Assembly (NCBI GenBank): GCA_946612455.1
Contig: CAMOER010000036.1
Span: 1-25,229 of the forward strand
DNA: 25,229 nucleotides
Direction: 5' to 3'
Origin: UBA3305 sp002373555
Lineage (GTDB): Bacteria > Bacillota > Clostridia > Lachnospirales > Lachnospiraceae
This document shows, piece by piece, positions 22,400 through 25,229 of this stretch. The translations under genes and the position numbers were made by a program. Numbering within the stretch: position 1 is the stretch's first letter; each line of letters starts with the position of its first letter. The notes under the pieces were generated by a model, which saw only the letters and a list, made by a program, of their open reading frames with translations, was not told where the DNA came from and ran no database searches.

Positions 22400-24391
22400 A
22401 TGAAGTATCAGAAACTGTTTACGCCTGTGAAGGTCGGCAGCATTACCCTGAAGAACCGGTTCGCCATGGCGCCGATGGGTCCTCTCGGTCTCGGCGATTC
22501 CGAGGGCGGCTGGAACCAGCGCGGTATTGACTATTATACCGAGCGTGCCAAAGGCGGCACGGGCCTCATCATCACCGGCGTTACCTTCGCGGATCAGAAA
22601 GTGGAACTGCAGAACCAGTCCATCATCCCCATCTCCACTTATAATCCGGTTCATTTCATTCGTACCAGCAAGGAAATGACAGAGCGCATTCATGCCTACG
22701 GCAGCAAGATCTTTCTGCAGATCTCGGGAGGATTCGGCCGCGTGACCATCCCTACAAACCTCGGAGAATTTCCGCCGATCGCCCCTTCGGAGATCCCGCA
22801 CAGATGGCTTGATAAAATGTGCCGCTCCATCACAAAGAAAGAGATCCGTTCCATCGTGCATGATATCGGAGAAGGCGCCTACAATGCAAAACGCGGCGGT
22901 TTCGACGGCATTCAGATCCACGCCGTACACGAAGGCTATCTGATCGACCAGTTCGCCATCTCCATGTTCAACCTGCGTACGGATGAGTATGGCGGCTCTC
23001 TGGAAAACAGACTTCGTTTTGCCCGTGAGATCGTAGAAGAGATCAAACGCCGCTGCGGTGCGGACTTCCCTGTGACGCTGCGTTTCTCCGTCAAATCCAT
23101 GATCAAGGACTGGAGAGAGGGCGCGCTTCCCGGCGAGGAATTTGAAGAGAAGGGCCGTGATGTCGAAGAGGGGCTGGAAGCGGCAAAGCTCCTCGCCTCC
23201 TACGGCTACGACGCGCTGGATACGGATGTCGGTACCTACGACAGCTGGTGGTGGAATCATCCGCCGATGTATCAGGAGAAGGGTCTTTACAGAAATTACT
23301 GCAAGATGGTGAAGGAAGTCGTGGATGTGCCCGTCTTCTGCGCCGGCCGCATGGACGATCCGGATATGGCACTCGAAGCCATTGAAAACGGTGTCTGCGA
23401 TGTGATCGATATGGGCCGCCCGCTGCTGGCCGACCCGGATTATGTCAACAAACTCCGCTCGGGAAGAGTCGGAGAGATCCGCCCCTGCATCTCCTGCCAT
23501 GAAGGCTGTATGGGAAGGATTGCCGAGTACTCGCTGATCAACTGCGCGGTCAACCCCAGAGCTGCACGCGAACGGTTTACTGCTTATGAACCGGTATACA
23601 GAAAGAAGAAAGTCCTCATTGTCGGCGGCGGTGTCGCCGGATGCGAAGCGGCCAGAACGCTGGCGATCCGCGGACATGCGCCGGTCATCTATGAGAAGGG
23701 CAGCCGTCTCGGCGGCAATCTGATCCCCGGCGGTGCGCCGAAATTCAAGGAAGATGATATCGCGCTGGCCGACTGGTATGCCAGAGAACTGGAGCGGCTG
23801 GAGGTGCCGGTACATCTGAATACAGAAGTCACAAAGAAAGATGTTCTGGCAGCCGGCTATGATACAGTGATCATTGCCACCGGCTCCACGCCGAAGAGAT
23901 TCCCGCTGGGAGATGATGAGAAGGTATTCACTGCTTCCGAAGTGCTTCTGAAGGAAAAAGATCCCGGCGAAAGCACAGTCGTGGTCGGCGGCGGACTTGT
24001 CGGATGCGAGACCGCACTGTGGCTGGCACAGGAAGGGAAGAAAGTCACGATCGTTGAAGCGCTCGATAAGATCATGGCGGTGAACGGACCGCTCTGTCAT
24101 GCGAACAAGGACATGCTTGAAAGACTCCTTCCTTTCAATAATGTAGAGATTATCTGCAGCGCAAGAGTGACCGGCTATCAGGACGGGAAGCTCTCCATTT
24201 CCCTGGCAGACGGCGATCAGCAGATCCCCTGCGATTCCGTGATCCTCTCGGTCGGCTACCGCGAATGCGACAGCCTGTACCACGAGCTGGAATTCGATGT
24301 TCCCGAGATCTATCTGCTCGGCGATGCGAAGAAGGTGGCCAATATCATGTACGCCATCTGGGACAGCTTTGAGGTCGCAAATCATATCTGA
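22400..24391 (+). CDS. FMN/4Fe-4S/FAD NAD(P)H-dependent enoate-reductase-type oxidoreductase (old yellow enzyme/BaiCD/FadH-like)
   Basis: A 663-residue cytoplasmic flavoenzyme that should reduce an activated C=C bond with NAD(P)H. Residues 1 to about 345 are an old-yellow-enzyme TIM barrel with FMN; the active-site strand reads IHAVHEGYLIDQF (173-185), then RTDEYGGSLENR (193-204). The extra Glu in HAVHEGY places it nearer BaiCD/2-enoate reductase than FadH. A 4Fe-4S site follows: Cys363, Cys366, Cys370 and Cys382 (CxxCxxxC then x11 C). Two Rossmann folds come next, for FAD at about 405-439 (VLIVGGGVAGCEAA) and NAD(P)H at about 526-554 (TVVVGGGLVGCETA). Length and domain order are complete. 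The substrate is unknown; 2-enoates, cinnamate-type acids or dienoyl-CoA are possible. Its place beside the dicarboxylate hydro-lyase locus hints at an unsaturated carboxylate. AAGGAG lies before the start; a strong terminator follows the stop. Confidence 0.93.
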   Translation: MKYQKLFTPVKVGSITLKNRFAMAPMGPLGLGDSEGGWNQRGIDYYTERAKGGTGLIITGVTFADQKVELQNQSIIPISTYNPVHFIRTSKEMTERIHAYGSKIFLQISGGFGRVTIPTNLGEFPPIAPSEIPHRWLDKMCRSITKKEIRSIVHDIGEGAYNAKRGGFDGIQIHAVHEGYLIDQFAISMFNLRTDEYGGSLENRLRFAREIVEEIKRRCGADFPVTLRFSVKSMIKDWREGALPGEEFEEKGRDVEEGLEAAKLLASYGYDALDTDVGTYDSWWWNHPPMYQEKGLYRNYCKMVKEVVDVPVFCAGRMDDPDMALEAIENGVCDVIDMGRPLLADPDYVNKLRSGRVGEIRPCISCHEGCMGRIAEYSLINCAVNPRAARERFTAYEPVYRKKKVLIVGGGVAGCEAARTLAIRGHAPVIYEKGSRLGGNLIPGGAPKFKEDDIALADWYARELERLEVPVHLNTEVTKKDVLAAGYDTVIIATGSTPKRFPLGDDEKVFTASEVLLKEKDPGESTVVVGGGLVGCETALWLAQEGKKVTIVEALDKIMAVNGPLCHANKDMLERLLPFNNVEIICSARVTGYQDGKLSISLADGDQQIPCDSVILSVGYRECDSLYHELEFDVPEIYLLGDAKKVANIMYAIWDSFEVANHI

Positions 24392-24404
24392 GGCAAGTAA
24401 AAAC

Positions 24405-24442
24405 CAGGAGGGACGGTTCTATAGCCGTCTCTCCTGTTTTTT
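24405..24442 (+). terminator. intrinsic terminator of the oxidoreductase gene
   Basis: CAGGAGGGACGG (24405-24416) pairs with CCGTCTCTCCTG (24425-24436) around an 8-base loop, with one G-T wobble, followed by TTTTTT. It lies 13 bases after the stop codon. Confidence 0.95.
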
Positions 24443-24470
24443 ATATCTATTTCGATTCTCCCGGGGAAAG

Positions 24471-24497
24471 AAAAAAGATCTCACAGAAGTGAGATCT
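24471..24497 (-). terminator. intrinsic terminator of the rRNA/tRNA operon
   Basis: A perfect 9-bp stem AGATCTCAC/GTGAGATCT (24476-24484 and 24489-24497) with a 4-base loop is followed on the minus strand by six T. It starts 7 bases after tRNA-Phe. Confidence 0.93.
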
Positions 24498-24504
24498 CAT
24501 TTCG

Positions 24505-24577
24505 TGCCCAGAGCCGGAATCGAACCAGCGACACGTGGATTTTCAGTCCACTGCTCTACCAACTGAGCTATCTGGGC
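24505..24577 (-). tRNA. tRNA-Phe (GAA)
   Basis: Folds as a standard 73-base cloverleaf: acceptor GCCCAGA/TCTGGGC, anticodon stem GTGGA/TCCAC with loop CTGAAAA (anticodon GAA), T-loop TTCGATT, discriminator A. No encoded CCA. Last gene of the operon. Confidence 0.97.
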
Positions 24578-24749
24578 GAATAAGCTGGTCAGCACAGCTG
24601 ACGCAGGGACAGATGGAAATGATCGTTGGGAGCTTGCTCACAAACGAGCATTTACAACTGGACCGAAGTTTGCTCGTATTCACGAGCAAACGGTCATCCG
24701 GCGAAGCTTGCTTCGACGGATGGGCGTCAGCGCCATCTGCTTATCCTAG
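24578..24749 (-). repeat. 172-base spacer of tandem hairpins between tRNA-fMet and tRNA-Phe
   Basis: No gene is seen here. Successive inverted repeats: GTCAGC/GCTGAC (24588-24602); GAGC/GCTC (24630-24639), with an alternative TGCTC/GAGCA; a 10-bp GTTTGCTCGT/ACGAGCAAAC stem (24668-24691) extended by GACC/GGTC (24661-24695); CATCCG-CGAAGC/GCTTCG-CGGATG (24695-24722); and GATG-GCG/CGCCATC (24719-24737). AGCTTGCT-like and GCTCGT/ACGAGC motifs recur. It should be transcribed with the tRNAs. Confidence 0.75.
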
Positions 24750-24823
<74 letters not shown>

Positions 24824-24836
24824 ATATTATATTGCA

Positions 24837-24864
24837 ATATCATGAGAATAACTCCTCATGATAT
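24837..24864. repeat. 10-bp inverted repeat between tRNA-Tyr and tRNA-fMet
   Basis: ATATCATGAG (24837-24846) and CTCATGATAT (24855-24864) pair perfectly around an 8-base loop, with an alternative GATATT/AATATC stem overlapping at 24823-24841. It is probably a processing stem in the tRNA precursor; no T-run follows. Confidence 0.6.
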
Positions 24865-24868
24865 CGAG

Positions 24869-24950
24869 TGGGGGAAGGTGGATTCGAACCACCGAAAGCA
24901 TCGCTAACAGATTTACAGTCTGCCCCCTTTGGCCACTCGGGAATTCCCCC
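24869..24950 (-). tRNA. tRNA-Tyr (GTA)
   Basis: An 82-base type II tRNA with a long variable arm: acceptor GGGGGAA/TTCCCCC, anticodon loop CTGTAAA (GTA), T-arm GGTGG/CCACC with loop TTCGAAT, discriminator A. No encoded CCA. Confidence 0.96.
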
Positions 24951-24967
24951 ATATATTAGAAATAATC

Positions 24968-25040
24968 AGCCGATGATCGGACTTGAACCGATAACCTGCT
25001 GATTACAAATCAGCTGCTCTGCCAATTGAGCTACATCGGC
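24968..25040 (-). tRNA. tRNA-Thr (TGT)
   Basis: A 73-base cloverleaf: acceptor GCCGATG/CATCGGC, anticodon stem GCTGA/TCAGC with loop TTTGTAA (TGT), T-loop TTCAAGT, discriminator T. No encoded CCA. Confidence 0.96.
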
Positions 25041-25065
25041 GTTGTCCCAACTATTTAATTGAGAA

Positions 25066-25139
25066 CGACCCGTATCGGACTTGAACCGATGGCCTCCGCC
25101 GTGACAGGGCGGCGCTCTAACCAACTGAGCCAACGGGCC
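25066..25139 (-). tRNA. tRNA-Asp (GTC)
   Basis: A 74-base cloverleaf: acceptor GGCCCGT/ACGGGTC with one G-T wobble, anticodon stem CCGCC/GGCGG with loop CTGTCAC (GTC), T-loop TTCAAGT, discriminator G. No encoded CCA. First tRNA after the 23S gene, about 50 bases from it. Confidence 0.96.
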
Positions 25140-25189
25140 TTGTGGTACGAATCTGTACCGCAAAAACTGCATATGGAAACGACATCGTA

Positions 25190-25229
25190 AGGTCAAGACC
25201 CTCGACCGATTAGTAACAGTCAGCTCCGT
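25190..25229 (-). rRNA. 23S rRNA, 3' end only (cut by window edge)
   Basis: On the minus strand the last bases read GCTGACTGTTACTAATCGG, then TCGAGGGTCTTGACC, the conserved 3' end of bacterial 23S rRNA (compare CTAATCGGTCGAGGACTTAACC in Bacillus). The mature 3' end is near 25190; the rest is beyond the right edge. A GGTAC/GTACC stem at about 25144-25159 in the spacer before tRNA-Asp may mark processing. Confidence 0.88.

Noticed and set aside
22370..24385. Long minus-strand open frame opposite the oxidoreductase
   Set aside because: The plus strand has the intact flavoenzyme, ribosome site and terminator; the opposite frame has no recognisable motif.
24578..24749. 5S rRNA in the tRNA spacer
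   Set aside because: The hairpins do not match the 5S fold or its conserved bases, and the position after tRNA-fMet is unusual for 5S.

Overview
This window looks like a chromosomal segment of an anaerobic, gut-type member of the Bacillota, most likely Clostridia close to Lachnospiraceae. That placement is an inference. It rests on strong AGGAGG ribosome sites, consensus sigma-A promoters, a YfhO/CsbB-type wall-glycosylation pair, BIG2 and fibronectin-III secreted proteins, an oxygen-sensitive Fe-S hydro-lyase, a BaiCD/enoate-reductase-type flavoenzyme, and tRNA genes without encoded CCA. No transposase, integrase, phage gene or CRISPR array was seen.

Left half (1-12842), all on the minus strand. 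In transcription order: a strong promoter (12814-12842), a eukaryotic-type UDP-N-acetylhexosamine pyrophosphorylase, a CsbB/GtrB-type polyprenyl-phosphate glycosyltransferase, a class A penicillin-binding protein with its own promoter inside the end of the glycosyltransferase, an ABC-F ATPase, a YfhO-family membrane protein, argininosuccinate lyase (ATGA overlap with yfhO), a secreted BIG2/transglutaminase-like protein, and the 5' part of serS. Gaps are 15 to 110 bases. The first, second and fifth genes can be read as one pathway: UDP-sugar, then lipid-linked sugar, then transfer to a wall polymer outside the cell.

Middle (12878-18055), minus strand. A membrane-embedded LuxR-type regulator has a near-consensus promoter and a 19-bp palindrome at its predicted transcription start. 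It is followed by a structured spacer (inverted repeat and G-quadruplex-like run) and two secreted, lysine-rich surface proteins: one FN3/Cys-rich/BIG2, one double BIG2. A strong terminator closes the unit.

Right-centre (18055-24442). A dicarboxylate (DASS/SLC13) transporter and the two subunits of an Fe-S hydro-lyase, closest to L(+)-tartrate dehydratase TtdAB, form a minus-strand operon. A LysR regulator is divergent from it, with two matched half-palindromes upstream of the operon promoter. This resembles E. coli ttdR/ttdABT. Downstream of lysR lies a 33-bp tandem repeat that copies the lysR 3' end including its stop codon, then an FMN/Fe-S/FAD enoate-reductase-type oxidoreductase.

Right end (24471-25229), minus strand. 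The 3' end of a 23S rRNA gene is followed, without a 5S gene, by tRNA-Asp, -Thr, -Tyr, -fMet and -Phe and a terminator. A 172-base spacer between the last two tRNAs is packed with hairpins.

No gene-free stretch exceeds 300 bases. The longest, 21043-21312, holds the divergent regulatory region.
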